A DNA stretch of 64,000 nt. Source: Trichostrongylus colubriformis. Taxonomy: Eukaryota; Nematoda; Chromadorea; Rhabditida; Trichostrongylidae. Position 1 is the stretch's first letter. Every line of letters starts with the position of its first letter. The stretch lies in the NCBI GenBank assembly GCA_963978905.1, contig OZ022257.1, positions 45,580,203 through 45,644,202 on the forward strand, read 5' to 3'. Shown here one piece after another: positions 1-11,609 of this stretch. The notes beneath the pieces were generated by a model, which ran no database searches, was not told the DNA's origin, and was given only the letters and a program-made list of their open reading frames with translations. The position numbers and the translations under genes are program-made.

Positions 1-540
1 TATTCCTCACCAGATGGAATATCAATGGTAATGCCGTATATTAATGAAAGAACGGCATCAAGGGTCAACAGTGTGGTCAAAAACTCAAAGCTCCCAATAC
101 GATTAATATTCCGTCCTCCGCCCAATCTCAAACGTATACTCACATATTCAAGGGTTTACGAGGACAGATGTGGAAGAGAGGGGTGCAGTTACTGTGATAA
201 CCATAAAATATGCCAGCTCCGGGGAACGGTATATCTAATAGAATGCCAAGGATGTGGGCAAAAGTACGTTGGAGAAACTAAGAGACCGCTCTACAAACGC
301 ATTGATGAACACCGCAGAGCATTAGTAAACCCATCATCTTATCCCAATAGCAGTTTCTCCAATCATCGTACAAAGGTACATGCCCATGAAACACCCCCCA
401 CAATCGGTATTAAAGTACTGCACCGCTCAATAGACAATCCTGTAGAAAGAAAAATTCTTGAGGCCCTTGAAATAAAGCGGTTATCACCACAAATAAATAG
501 TAAGGACGAACTACGTGACATTCTTCATATCTTCACTTGA
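1..540 (+). CDS. GIY-YIG endonuclease end of a Penelope-like retroelement, 5' cut by window edge
   Basis: The reading frame is open from base 1 and stops with TGA at 538-540; the first ATG is at 25, but the upstream frame is also coding-like, so the true start lies outside the window. The product matches the C-terminal endonuclease of Penelope-like elements, which nicks target DNA for reverse transcription. Visible marks are a zinc-knuckle-like CGREGCSYC, then TVYLIECQGC, the catalytic block KYVGETKRPLYKRIDEH with Tyr, Gly, Arg and Glu-His in the usual order, and an upstream basic linker LKRILTYSRVYED. No stop or frameshift interrupts the visible part. The RT domain would lie to the left. A 3' tail with a conserved hairpin follows at 746-860. 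Confidence 0.8.
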   Translation, partial: YSSPDGISMVMPYINERTASRVNSVVKNSKLPIRLIFRPPPNLKRILTYSRVYEDRCGREGCSYCDNHKICQLRGTVYLIECQGCGQKYVGETKRPLYKRIDEHRRALVNPSSYPNSSFSNHRTKVHAHETPPTIGIKVLHRSIDNPVERKILEALEIKRLSPQINSKDELRDILHIFT

Positions 541-860
541 TCACAGTAATCATTTTTGATTACTGCATGATCTCTCTCATATCTACTGTCATAGCTTCCT
601 CACTATTTAAGGGTGCGACCGGGTGGGTTTATCATTTCCTGCACCATTCGTCACTGGCAGGGTGGGTCACGCCAAAAATATTTTTTGGGACGGGGCCGTA
701 AGCAATTATATCATATATAATTAGCTAATAACCACAGTTTCAGGCCTGAAGAAGGCGTTATACGCCGAAATATTGCAATATTTTCAAGACTTTCGAGACT
801 TTTGAGGGGTCTTTTGAGTCTTTTGAATAAATATTTTGGAGTCGCAACTGTTTTTAAACA
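541..860 (+). mobile_element. 3' untranslated tail of the Penelope-like element
   Basis: This follows the endonuclease stop. It contains CTGAAGA, a GGCG-TTATA-CGCC hairpin at 754-766, then GAAA, and further on the string AGTCTTTTGAATAAATATTT. The same arrangement recurs at 25839-25860 (minus), 27460-27495 and 29165-29290, each time at the end of PLE-like sequence, so I read it as the element's 3' end. The exact terminus is not fixed because no target duplication is visible. Confidence 0.6.
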
Positions 861-1145
861 TTCAGAAAAAATTTCAGTTGAAAGGAAAGCCTAGGATGAC
901 GACGTGAAGCATTTCGCAATGAAGAGTGCGCTCTACGGCCTCGAGGTCCGCTTAAAGACACCAGGAGAGGGTAATTTTGGCTTACGGTAGAACAGACGTA
1001 GTGTGGACGAGCTTGAATGGCCGCCATTGCACAAACTCGCCAATTTGACGCCTTGGCATGGTGCCAAAAGAAGATGGTTTTAATATAGATTTGTGTTTTC
1101 CTTTTAGTTTTAACTTTGTTTTCTTATGTTGTTTCTAGTACTTAC
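861..1145. other. No gene seen
   Basis: AT-rich sequence between the PLE tail and a miniature element. I see no open frame, splice pattern or repeat that I can support. Confidence 0.5.
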
Positions 1146-1361
1146 GGGTCAAATAAAGTCGGGGTGGGGAGACGCAAAATTTTCACCCACGTCAAAGCTT
1201 CTTTCCCTTCCTAGGGTTAGGCTAAAGCAGATGAGACCTATGCTTTGACAAATGCTTTTTAATGTGGGAGGAGGGGATATCAATTTTAGCCTAAGCCTAG
1301 TAAGGGAAAGGAGCTTCGAAGTCGACGCAAAGTTGCGTCTCCCCCCGTCTTTATTTGACCC
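1146..1361. mobile_element. 216-bp miniature inverted-repeat element, copy 1
   Basis: It begins GGGTCAAATAAAGTCGGGG and ends with the complement CGTCTTTATTTGACCC, giving terminal inverted repeats of about 35 bp that run into GAGACGCAAA. The inside is C/G-tract rich and has no coding capacity. A second copy lies in the opposite orientation at 21760-21968. No clear target duplication flanks this copy. Confidence 0.75.
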
Positions 1362-2185
1362 TTCTGAGATTTTCAGGTATAGAAATGCACAATTAAGAAG
1401 ATCCATAAGTAAACAAGTAAAATATGTCACTAGAAAACAGTAAAGAGGTAATAATTCTAAAGTAAGGTTACATAAGGCCGAAGACAAGCTTTAAAATGAA
1501 TGAAGCGTGGCTCGGCCACGGAAGCTTGCAGTTCGGACGGAAGCGCGCCCTGGGGGCAAATAGAGCCCTGTGGCGCGTTTTTCAACACATTGTATCTCCC
1601 GAACCCATATGTTTGTTTTCAGACGCCATTGTTTTCGTAAGCGTTATTCTGCCCTTGCCCCCTCCCGGTGCCTTTAAAGCAGTGGAGCCACGCTCCGCGG
1701 TAGGTTTGTGGGAAGCTTCCAGAGGATTGGCCCATCGGTTCATACTCTGATAAAAGTCCAGCATGTTTGCAGTAGTGCTGGACCCCTAAATTCAAATGCC
1801 GGATATGACAGTACAGCTGCTAAACCCCGCCCTAGCTCTGTGATTGGTCGGCTTATTTCTGTGATTGGCTGACTCCACCCTTGGGCGGAGCGAGGGCGGG
1901 GTCGCAGTACTACGGGTCCACTGCTGACTTTGCGGAGGTGCTGAAGTGTGCTGTCAAAAGGCGGTGCTTATAATCGTCGACCAATCACGAGCGAGCTGCT
2001 CGTCTCTGATTGGTCAGACACGCCCAACGGCTCTGTTACAGCTAAGGTTACTAACGACATGTGCTGCCAAATAAGGAGGATTGTAGCGGGGGCAGGTATG
2101 TTGCTTGCGATCGTGGCGGGACCAGTGAGGGTCCTCTAGCGATTTTCACAGTTCGACGGTAAATTGGCGCGAACAATTAATTTGT
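1362..2185. other. GC-rich spacer with a possible decayed miniature element
   Basis: No supported gene. Around 1770-1928 the ends GCAGTAGTGCTGGACCC and GGGTCCACTGCTGAC are imperfect inverted repeats, and the interior carries repeated GTGATTGG motifs, so a short miniature element is possible. Short open frames in this stretch have no recognisable content. Confidence 0.35.
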
Positions 2186-2393
2186 GTGACGTCACAACTT
2201 GCGCGACTACTGCTCAATGCTGTGCGTCGCGGCTCGGCCAGCGATGAAAGTTGGGTCCCGCCAGGATTTTTACAGAATGTCGTGCACTTTTACAAACTTG
2301 TGACGTCACAACTAGCGCGACTACTGCTCTCTGCTGCCCGCCGCGGCTTAGCCGGCCATTGTTGTGGATTATATTTGGGTCCCGCCAGGATTT
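2186..2393. repeat. Two direct repeats of about 95 bp
   Basis: Units start at 2186 and 2300 with GTGACGTCACAACT and both end in GGGTCCCGCCAGGATTT. They differ by scattered substitutions and a small insertion. Each carries the CRE-like palindrome TGACGTCA. Function unknown. Confidence 0.7.
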
Positions 2394-4019
2394 GCACTTT
2401 CATTTTGCCACGTGGCATCGATCGGAATAAGGAGATGAACTTTTCGTTTCTGTTTTTTTTTGAGTGTTTCGCTTTAATTGACCCAAACTGGGTTTTGTTT
2501 GTGATTTTCTTGAGTGTTTCGCTTTGATTGACTCAAACTGAACTCGGTGCTAAGGTAATTGGGGAGGAGGGAGGAGGGAGGGGGAGGGAATCTACAACAC
2601 GAAAAAGTGCAATGCTAGTGTTCCTTAGTCGACTAGTCCTTAATGCGACCGTTTCAGTCTAGCGTTGCGCGGAAACAAGTTGCAGGTCGCACTGTTTTTT
2701 TGACTTCTTTATGTTGCATTCGGCTGTAAGTGTGATATGGTGTTAATGTTTTTGAATCTGCTTGATGTGTTTCTTTACTCATGCTACAGGATGTTCTTTA
2801 TATGTCGTCATGGACTGTAATTCTGCCTGATATGGTGTTGTTGCTTCGGATATATGCTTCTTTTACTCATGGTACAGGAAGCATATATCGGTGAGATAAT
2901 ATATAGATGTAAACCTATTATATTGTCGCTACTGAAGTGCTTCGGGTCAGTGAAACAATATCCTTGTGGAAGAAGGGGTTTGTTGCGTGAAAAGTGGTGG
3001 TTCACTCGCCTAGGGTTCGTGTGCCTTCTTCCCCCTCCTAGACTTAGGCTAGGAGTCACATCTCCTGGCTTGAATAGCTTTATCTGTCTTACAGAGGATG
3101 GAACAGTTTTTCTTTCAAATCACATGTAAATTCCCTGTGTGTGTGACTTGAGAAATTGCTTTCGTGCTAATTTGAAGGGACTCATTTTCGTGTTGTAGTT
3201 CCACACTTGGCCCCTCCGCAGTTGATAGTACTTCGTACACTTTGATTTTGATGCATCCCTTCATCTGAGCAAGCCGCAGTTGATGAATGTGAAGAATCTG
3301 GTTTTTTGGTTCTTTTTTTCCTGGTAAGGCCTAGGTAAATATAGCGCCGACGGCCGAGCAGCGTTCCCCATGCCAACTACATCAAGGCCAGTGATTGTCG
3401 TATAAGAATGTCAAATAATACCACTTGAAGCTTTAATGTCGAAAAGTGATGTTCTTGGTGCAATATAAAAGGGACCTTATGTCATACTTCAGTTATTCAG
3501 TAATTTCGCCATCAAAACACATCTGTTCCCTTTTTCGTTGTCGCTTTTCGGTAGCGAGTTAATCATTCACTTCGCTTATTCTGCACTCGGGAGGGAAGGG
3601 AGAGGTCATGTAGAATCGTCAAGTTCTTAGAAAGCATCTCTCAACCTCTTTCTTGCTACAAATGGAAATTTGTTGAGGGCAAAGGTCGAAGGGAAACTAC
3701 ATTCCATAACTGCTTTTTTAACAGCGCCTCTCAATGCGAGCCTAAGTCCTTAGAATCTTTCACTACTGTGAAATGTCCCGTACCACTATGGTGTATGGTG
3801 AAGTGAGCACTCTATCTGTCCTTATACGATGCTGTTTAATGTCTGCACCTGCACTGGAAGAGTGCAAAAAGTATCAAAATTTTGTTGTGTCCTTGTTGTT
3901 TTTTGAGAAATGGCTAAAACCGTCATTTATAAAATCGCTTCGAAAGAATCTAATGATCGTTTTGGTTCCCATAAAATATGATGAAACGGACGAATTGATC
4001 GCAGCTCTTTATCCGCTCT
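2394..4019. other. No gene seen; one dispersed-repeat copy
   Basis: A GGGAGGAGGGAGG purine tract lies near 2560. At about 3170-3400 sits a diverged member of the repeat family that recurs at 4430-4650, 7145-7290 (reverse) and 20872-21050; all share a CTCATTTTCG start or a GCGCCGGACAC-type 3' part. The short open frames here show no recognisable protein. Confidence 0.4.
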
Positions 4020-6830
4020 AAAAGCCATCAACTGGCCATTTTACGATTAAGTGCTCGTTTTCAATTACGACATTCCTTTGGTAGTCTGGTACTATCCTCT
4101 TTCCTCACCCTTTCATGTTTCCGCAGTGAAAAGTTAAGTTTGTTTTTTTCGTGTTGTACATTTACCCGACACTAATGTTGCACTCTAGAGTCAACTTATT
4201 AGGCGTCGGGCTACGGTAGTTGGGGAAGTACGCATCATCCGCTTTAAAAGCTATCAGCTGCGGCCATGTTAAGTTTAAGGGCTCGTTTTTAATTACGACA
4301 GCCCTTTAGTTTGGTACTATACTCTTTCCTCACCATTCAGCTCATGTTATTCGCGATAAAAAGTTGAGGTTGTTTTTTTGTGTTGCATATTTAGCCGACA
4401 GTCCGAATGTTGCTCTCGAGGGTTCTAACATAGTGGGGGGGGCACTCATTTTCGCGCTGTCGCCCTCACCCGAGACCGTTCTGCAGTCATCAGTCAGTAT
4501 CTATGCTCAAAAGTATATTTCCACCTAAGCCTTATTTTCAGAGGGTAGGGGATTCCCTTTGAAGTAAGGCCTAGGCTAATAAAAACCGACATAAATATTG
4601 CCGGGCACCGATCACAGTGCATTGCCCCCTCCCCCATTACATAAGCACCCCCTCCAGGGCCAATTTATCAGGCGTCGGGTTACGGTAGTTGAGGATGTAT
4701 GCATCATCCGCTCTTATAAGCTGTCAACTGCGGCCATGATACGATACGAAATACTCGTTTTTATTCACGAATGCAATGCTCGTTTTCAACTGCCACAGCC
4801 TTTTTTGGTAGTGTGATACCATCCTTTTTTCTCATCGCTAGCTCATATTGTTATCTGCAATCAAAAAGTGATTTTTTTCGTGCCGCTCGAAAAGCTGAAA
4901 AGCTGTCTACTGTGGCCATGTTATGATACGAAATGCTCGTCTTCAATTGCGATAGCCCTTTGTTAGTCTGATACTATCCTTTTTCACAGCGTTACCTCAT
5001 GCTCTCTGCAATGAAATTAAGGTTTTTTCGGGTTGTAGATTTAGCTAGATTTACCCGACAAAACGAATGTTGCACTCTGCAGTCAATTTGTTAGGCGCCG
5101 GGTTACGGTAGTTCGGGAAGTATGCATCACTCCCTGAAAGCTTGAAAGCTGTCAAAGGCGGCCATGTTACGAAATACTTGTTTTGTTTTCAATTGTGAAT
5201 GCAATGCTCGTTTTCGAGTGCCACAGCCTTTTTTGGATACCATCCTTTTTTCTCATCTCAAATTGTATCTGCAATCAAAAGGTATAGCTTCGTTTTCTTT
5301 TCGTGCGGCTCTAAAAGCTGTCTGCTGTGGCCATGTTATGATACGAAATTCTTTGTTCTCAACTACGGCATCCCTAGTCTGATACTATCCTCTTTTCTCA
5401 TCGTTACCTCATGTTTTCCGCAATGAGGTGGTTTTTTTGTGTTGCAGATTTTGCTAGATTTACCCGATAGTCCAAATGTTGCACTCTTGGAGTCAATTTA
5501 TTAGGCGTCGGGTTACGGTAATTGGGGAGGTACGCATCACCCGCTCTTAAAGCTGTCAGCTGCGGCCATGTTACGAAATACTTGTTTTGAAAAACTTGTT
5601 TTCAAAAACGAGTACTAGTTTTCATTGTTTTCGAAAACGAGTACTCGTTTTCAATTGCGACAGCTTTTTGGTAGCTGATACTATCCTTTTTTCTCATAGT
5701 TACCTCATGTTGTTATCTGCCATCAAAAGGTGAGGTTGTTTTTTCGTTCCGTTCTGAAAGCTGAAAAGCTGTCTACTGTGGCCGTGATGTTACGTTACGA
5801 AATGCTCGTCTTCAATTGCGACAGCCTTTTGGTAGCTGATACTATCCTTTTCACAGCGTTACCTCATGTTTCTTGCAATGAAAACATGATGTTGTTTTTT
5901 CGTGCTATAGATAGGTTTACCCTGTTTTTTTCGCACTGTAGATTTATCCGACGGTCCGAATGTTACACTCCTAGAGTCAATTTGTTGTAGGTAGGCATCC
6001 GTTGGGTCACTGTAAATGGGGATGCATGCATCATCCGCTCTAAAAGCTATCGATATCAACTGGCCAGATAACGTTTGAGTGTGTGCTCCTTTTCGATCGC
6101 GACAGCCCTTTTGGTATTCGCTGATCTGATACTATTCTAATCCTATTATCCTCTTTCTCACCGTCGGCTCATGCTATGTACAATGAAAAATTGAGGTTCT
6201 TTTTTTCGTGTTGTAGATTTACCCGACAAACCTAATTTAGCACAATTTATTATAGGCGCCCGTCAGGTTACGGTAGTCGGGGAAGTATACATCATCCTCT
6301 CTGAAAGCTGTCAACTGCGTCCATGTTACATTTAAATGCTCGCTTTCAATAACGACAGCCTAGCCTTTTGGTAGCTGATACTATTCTTTTTCTAATCGTT
6401 AGCGTTAGCTCATGTTGTGTTGTTATCTGCAATCAAAAGGTAGGTCGTTTTTTTTCGTGCGGCTCTGAGAGCTGTCTACTGTGGCCATGTTATGATACGA
6501 AATGCTCGTTTTCAACTACGGCAGCCCTTTGGTAGCCTAATACTATCCTATCCTTTTTTCTCATCGTTACCTCATGTTGTTATCTGCCATCAAAAGGTGA
6601 GGTTGTTTTTTCGTGCCGCTCCAAAAGCTGAAAAGCTGTCTACTGTGGCCGTGATGTTACGTTACGAAATGCTTGTTTTCAATTGCGACAGACTTTTTTT
6701 TTGATGGTATGATGCTATACTTTTTCCTCATCGTTAGCTCATGTTTTCTGCAATCAAATAGTGAGGTTGTTTTTCCGTGCTGTAGATTTGGCTTGATTTA
6801 CCCGACAGTCCTATTGTTGCGCTCGAGGGT
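4020..6830. repeat. Degenerate satellite, about 420-bp period
   Basis: Blocks recur in the same order: AGTCAATTTATTAGGCGTCG, GGGTTACGGTAGTTGGGGA, GTACGCATCATCCGCTC, GGCCATGTTACGAAATGCTC, a CAGCCTTTTGGTAG block, ATCTGCAATCAAAAGGTGAG and TTTACCCGACAGTCCGAATG. The GGCGTCGGG block occurs near 4192, 4659, 5082, 5492, 5975 (altered) and 6244. Some units hold an extra sub-block of about 200 bp, so periods vary from about 270 to 480 bp. A dispersed-repeat copy sits inside at 4430-4650. Short open frames are by-products of the repeat. Confidence 0.8.
4430..4650 (+). repeat. Dispersed repeat, GGCACTCATT family
   Basis: It matches 20872-21050: both start GGCACTCATT then TCGCGCTGTCG and end in a CAGTG-containing C-rich tract followed by a TACAT(A/T)AGCACC block. 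It lies within the satellite, so it either inserted there or was captured by it. It is probably a non-autonomous transposon but no terminal repeats are clear. Confidence 0.5.
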
Positions 6831-7763
6831 TGACTACAGTATCCAAAATGAATCTGTTGATGTTGATGCGGAGGTGCGCATTTCGTGCCGAAATGAGGTA
6901 GAAACGTATTCATCTCTCACATGTAGCGAAAGCTCAGACTCCATTCATTCACAGCCATTCGCAGTTTGCAGTTTCTGACATTTGTTTTTGTTAATACATG
7001 TACAGCATGCTTCCCCCAAGCCGCATAAGTGCTAGTGTCTTATCTAGTGTTAGTGTCTTAGTGTCTAAAGAATAGTGTCTGAAGAACTTTTGTCATCTGT
7101 TCTGTACTAAGGCCGTCACCTACGATACGACTTTGTTTAGTTCTACGACAAAAGTGCTGATTTAGCTGGGGCATTGCACTACGCTCGGTGTCCGGCGCTA
7201 TTTCTTCTAGGGTAGGTTTCTGCCTTAAGTCTTAGTTGAAGGAAACTTCAGCTCCCTCTGAATAAGGCTTAGGTAGAAATATACACTTCAGTGTACAGTG
7301 GTGATAGTTCGATGACATCATATGAGCAACGACAACGTGAGATAGAGTGCCGCTCTCTCAAGTACACTAGCTAGCACCCTAACTTACTCGTGACGATGGA
7401 GGTTCGCGTTTTAGGGTCAATTCAGTGTTATCTGGGCATGTTTGCGCTGTTTAATTGGTTTCGGTTACTGTAGTCAACCCGCGGGTACGCAATCGCATCC
7501 GGCGTCGAGAGTAGACAATATCCCTCTGGAGTCAATTTATTAGGCGTCGGGTTACGGTAGTTGGGGGAGTACGCAAATACACATGTGAGCGGGTGTGTTA
7601 TACTTACGTAATACCCTTAGCATTTAGCATTAATCATCATCATTCATCCATTTAATACATGAATTGTATATGTCTACCTACACGTATTGTGTACTCCTAC
7701 CTAATCCTTATTCAATGCGGTGCCTAGCTATAGCTATTCTAAGCTATAGATGTTGTTGTATAG
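6831..7763. other. No gene seen; stray satellite unit and a dispersed repeat
   Basis: A reverse-orientation copy of the GGCACTCATT family is at 7145-7290. A lone satellite block, AGTCAATTTATTAGGCGTCG followed by GGTTACGGTAG, lies at 7519-7575, about 700 bp beyond the array. Otherwise featureless. Confidence 0.45.
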
Positions 7764-8404
7764 ATGTTGTTGGGACCAATAGTCGACCTGGAGATAAGGA
7801 ACGACAAGGCGGCTGCCGTTGAAGCGCTTCGAAACCTATGGAGTTACCGTCAGTTGGAGGTAGAAGTTGGACAGGAGCAGAAAATTTATCCCCTCATCTC
7901 CTCGCATTTGTAGACGCTGCACCTCGAAGGTTGTGAACTGACCGACCAGGACTTGGAGAGCATCCGCCCGGGCAACACCCGCGTCAAGTATGTGTGTCTT
8001 CGTCACAACCAGTTGGTCCACCCATGGGTTATCTTAGCAGAGAAGCTCCAGCTATCACTTACTTGGGTTGCAGAGAGAACAGGTGCTGCTCCTTCCTCAT
8101 ACTACCGTTCTCAGAACCTTTTTTGTCTAAGCGGGTGTTTTTTAGGTTCTTAAAACTGGATCTGCAGTACATGTTGGGATGGCAATGCGCTAACATCGAA
8201 CAGATGTATCTGAGCAAGCCCTTGACACAGTACGCATGTTTGAAGGTTATCCCCTCGCGAGCTGTTCGGATAGGGCTAGAGTCCAATTTGTTTAGGTGTG
8301 TGGATGCAGTTCGGGAAGTCTTTCCGAAATGCAGTATCCAGTACTCTCGCACCAAATACCCCTTCGTGACCGCGCACTCGGAGTATGATACCAATCAAGC
8401 CTGA
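7764..8404 (+). pseudogene. Leucine-rich-repeat protein fragment with an in-frame stop
   Basis: The frame from ATG 7764 reads through VDLEIRNDKAAAVEALRNLW, hits TAG at 7911-7913, then continues with TLHLEGCELTDQDLESIRPG and VKYVCLRHNQLVHPW, a leucine-rich-repeat pattern of L-x-L plus N-x-L. A second block after a TTTTTTAG acceptor-like site near 8148 reads VLKLDLQYMLGW and later ESNLFRCVDAVREVFPKCS, ending at TGA 8402-8404. The last motif resembles the capping end of LRR domains such as in RNA-export factors. The single TAG suggests a pseudogene, unless 7911 sits in an unseen intron. No downstream domain is visible. Confidence 0.4.
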
Positions 8405-8625
8405 CTAACTCGCGTAACAATTCCCTTGGTAGACGGCTCCTTTGTGATTGTTGTTTTCTGGAGAATAAATGCCTAGCCGATTTGTATATCACTTATATCA
8501 TTCCGGTTTTGTAGCCGCAAGTACTTCGTTTTATCCCACCATTTTAGTTAGTTGTGATGGCGCTAATGTTAAAGAAGTTGATTTAATTGTGACAGAAGAG
8601 GGCGTAGGTGTAGCATCCTCCTATC

Positions 8626-11600
8626 ATGAGCCGCAGACGACTGGTCGAAAGTTCTTCGAGCTCTTGCGACCACACAGAGGAACCCACCGTATCAGAGGAT
8701 CCGCCGAGGAAGGTGCCAAAGCCGTTGAGAAGAAGTCGGTCCTTGAGAATTATGGCTGGTGGGAATGTTGAACATTTTCTCGATGATGGGGTAACTCTCT
8801 GTGGCCAGTACTTTCTATCGTTTGTAGAACCAGTGAGAGACTTGGCTCAACAGCTGGCTGAGCTGAATCCGGGAGAGAACGACGGGGAGGAAGGGGAGGA
8901 AAATAATATGCGCGAAGAAGGCATTGGTGAGCCCGTAGAGGAGGAGTCCGCAGAAGAGATTCGAGGCGAAGTTATTGTCCACCAAAATGACGCAAGGATT
9001 TCGTGTTCCCATTTGTGTGAGTCTCATTCTTTACTCATGTGTGGCTCAGTCTGCTATCATGTCAAGTGTTGCAAAGGTTCATTTTTCAGCTCATGAACAA
9101 AAATTGTTGTATGCTACTATATTTAAATTGCACTTTGGCATTAGCGAAGAAATGGCATGTTTTTTGGATGATTTTTGCCAGGCCATGACTGATGCGACCC
9201 TTCCAGAACCGGTCAGTTAAGCTTTTCTTCGCTTTTTCGTGTAGGATAGGTTAAGATAGGATAGGATTTAGGATTTACATGTTCCGGAGAAATTAGGAAG
9301 CAGTGATGTTTCTGATGAATTAGGATAGGATCGTTTAGGATAGGTTAAGATAAGATTTAGGACTCACATATTCTGGAGACACTAGAAAGTAGTGATGTTT
9401 CTGATGATTTTATTGACATAGTAGGCTGAGATTTTTTTTACAATGAGCCATCTCAAGACACCACTACTGGGGGTAGTGACGGAGCAGATGAAAGAAACAG
9501 TAAGCATGTCAACATGGATGAAATTGGATGAAATTCGAGTTGCAAAATTTCATATATGATTCTTGTGATGATTTCGGTTTTCCACAATGTTCTGTGTGCT
9601 TTCGGTTGATGGTAGGGATGATAGCATCAATGATGATAGAGAAATATAATGGGCCGTCAATTATGTAGTGGTGTCTTTGGATGATTTTGTGTTTTTTACA
9701 TGCTTTTCTTTTTTACTTTTTTGCATGCTTTGGTTTTTTTTTCTAATTTTTTGCATGCTTTGCTTTTGATGTTGTTTGATGATGTTTGTTCCCCCATCCC
9801 CCCCTTAAACAATAACTGATACAGCACTACACACACACATACAGACGCAAATAATGTTCTTAGGGATGTATTTAAGATTGGCAAATCAGTGAAGAAGGCT
9901 ATGTATGAGGCGGAAAGGCGATTCGCTCACAGGAAATCATACTACTGCAACCAGTGCAGCTCACACTTAGGTGGTCCGAAGGCTGTTTGTGAAAATACCT
10001 CATGCCCGCTTCGGGTTTGTCCATGGATGTCTTTAACTGTAATCATCATCAGGTTTTAGCCATATTGAATTCAGTGTTTTTCCGAAGCGGTGCAAAATCA
10101 TGAAGAGAACCACTGTCCACCATCTGGATATTGCGCCGCAGCTGTCGTTGATTCTTGAGAGAGTCCTTCCGAGTATCATAAGCGTTCACAGAGAAATCCA
10201 CCATGGCCAAGGGGTGGGCACTTGCTCCGGACTACATAACCCTTTTATGCGTATTCCGCAATTAGTTACAGGTAGAACGTGTCGAGCGAAGTGAGACCCA
10301 TTCGTTTCCCAAGTACCAGCGGCTCATTGAAATGCGGTTGGATTTTGAGGAACGGAAGATCAACATTTTATTGACTATCAATTTTGACGGTGTCAAGTTC
10401 AAGAAGCTCTCACGGTGTCATAGTTTCGCTTAAGTCTGGTTGTCTTTCCCCTGTTTATCATAATGCTCACACTAAGGTCCAAAGCCTGGCCCATACACAT
10501 CCGTCTCGAAGGGCTACCATTCAAGGAGAAGAATAAGTTCGAGAATGTTATCATGGCGAATGTATCACATTCATACAGACCTCCCACCGAACAACTTCTG
10601 GCAGAAATGTTCTCACGGTCTGTGACTTATGTCTCTGTTGGATGTGCTCGATTGTTATAATGAGGAGCAGCTGTCACCTTTCAGTCTTCGGCAAGAACTT
10701 ATACAGTTGAGGGAGAGTGGAATCCCTGTGGTAAACGAAAACCATGACTGTACGTGGTTATGCACTCCAATACTGGCAAATGGTGTCATTGACTTTGGCG
10801 TGGGTTTTACAGCTTTGGCAATGACGTAGGAGATCCCTGTAGCATTTAGTGTTGCAGGCCTTGAAAACGCTGTACGACTTGCCCCGCTGGCGATCATTGC
10901 ATGGTTGTCATCTGTGTACTTTTTCGGGTGAAAATGCTGGTCATCGAATGATTTGGTTTCCCAGATTCCCTTTCCCTTCTTCGTCTCAAGGCATGAGAGG
11001 TTAGCTGTGACCGTTCATGTCTTACCTTCAATCCGTTTACTCAACGGAACAAACACAAGGTTTTTCATATAGGGCGGACGCAGATGATGGATATCTTGTC
11101 GTTGAACAATTCCATACCGGATGCTCTACATGTGATATCAGAAGGGATCACATGTGACCTTTTCAAAGGTGACTCAGTTGACTGTTCTTTACTGTTCCCC
11201 ATGGAGTGTTAGGCATTTACTTCAGCCATGTTTTCGGTGCACAGCCGCGTGGCACTAATGAAGATTCTCTCTGAGTGTCTGCAGAGTTTCCACCACATTA
11301 TTGCTACCACGCGCAACTACACCTACGCTTCTAAGTTCATTCTTGGGATAGAAGATCTCCCTTGTACGACGGGGTCTGAGAAGGATGCTGTAAGTGAAGG
11401 ATGTTCAAGCATATTCTCTAGTAGATTTCCAAGATTTCTTGCTTTACTTTGGCAAATTCTAGCTGTCCTTCGTCGCATTCCCACTAGCAGTCTTGACGGT
11501 TTGAAATTGTATGCTCCGGAACTGGATGGTGAGATAGACCACTTGACTGAAAATCCCACTCGGTGAGACAAGGTGATGGCTGGAGATGGTTGCCGTTTCA
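8626..11600 (+). pseudogene. Decayed TNP2-type (CACTA-like) transposase
   Basis: Several plus-strand frames, separated by stops and frameshifts, together resemble TNP2-type transposases. 8626-8990 is an acidic N-terminal part with Ser and Glu runs. 9064-9220 reads LLYATIFKLHFGISEEMACF then LDDFCQAM and LPEP, like the helical segment that precedes the core. Near 9930 is a zinc-binding pattern YYCNQCSSHL with C and C following. At 10331-10430 is RKINILLTINFDGVKFKKLS and at 10478-10600 SKAWPIHIRLEGLPFKEKN then NVIMA and PPTEQLL; the DGV ... WPI ... LP ... N order is the family signature. The remainder to 11600 is less clear. No terminal repeats were found. Confidence 0.5.
9230..9420. repeat. Short tandem duplication inside the decayed transposase
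   Basis: Two units of about 110 bp, each with GATAGGTTAAGATA, a TTTAGGA(C/T)T block and AGTGATGTTTCTGATGA. A T-rich TTTTTTGCATGCTTT repeat follows at 9700-9775. Confidence 0.6.
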
Positions 11601-11609
11601 ATAACATAT

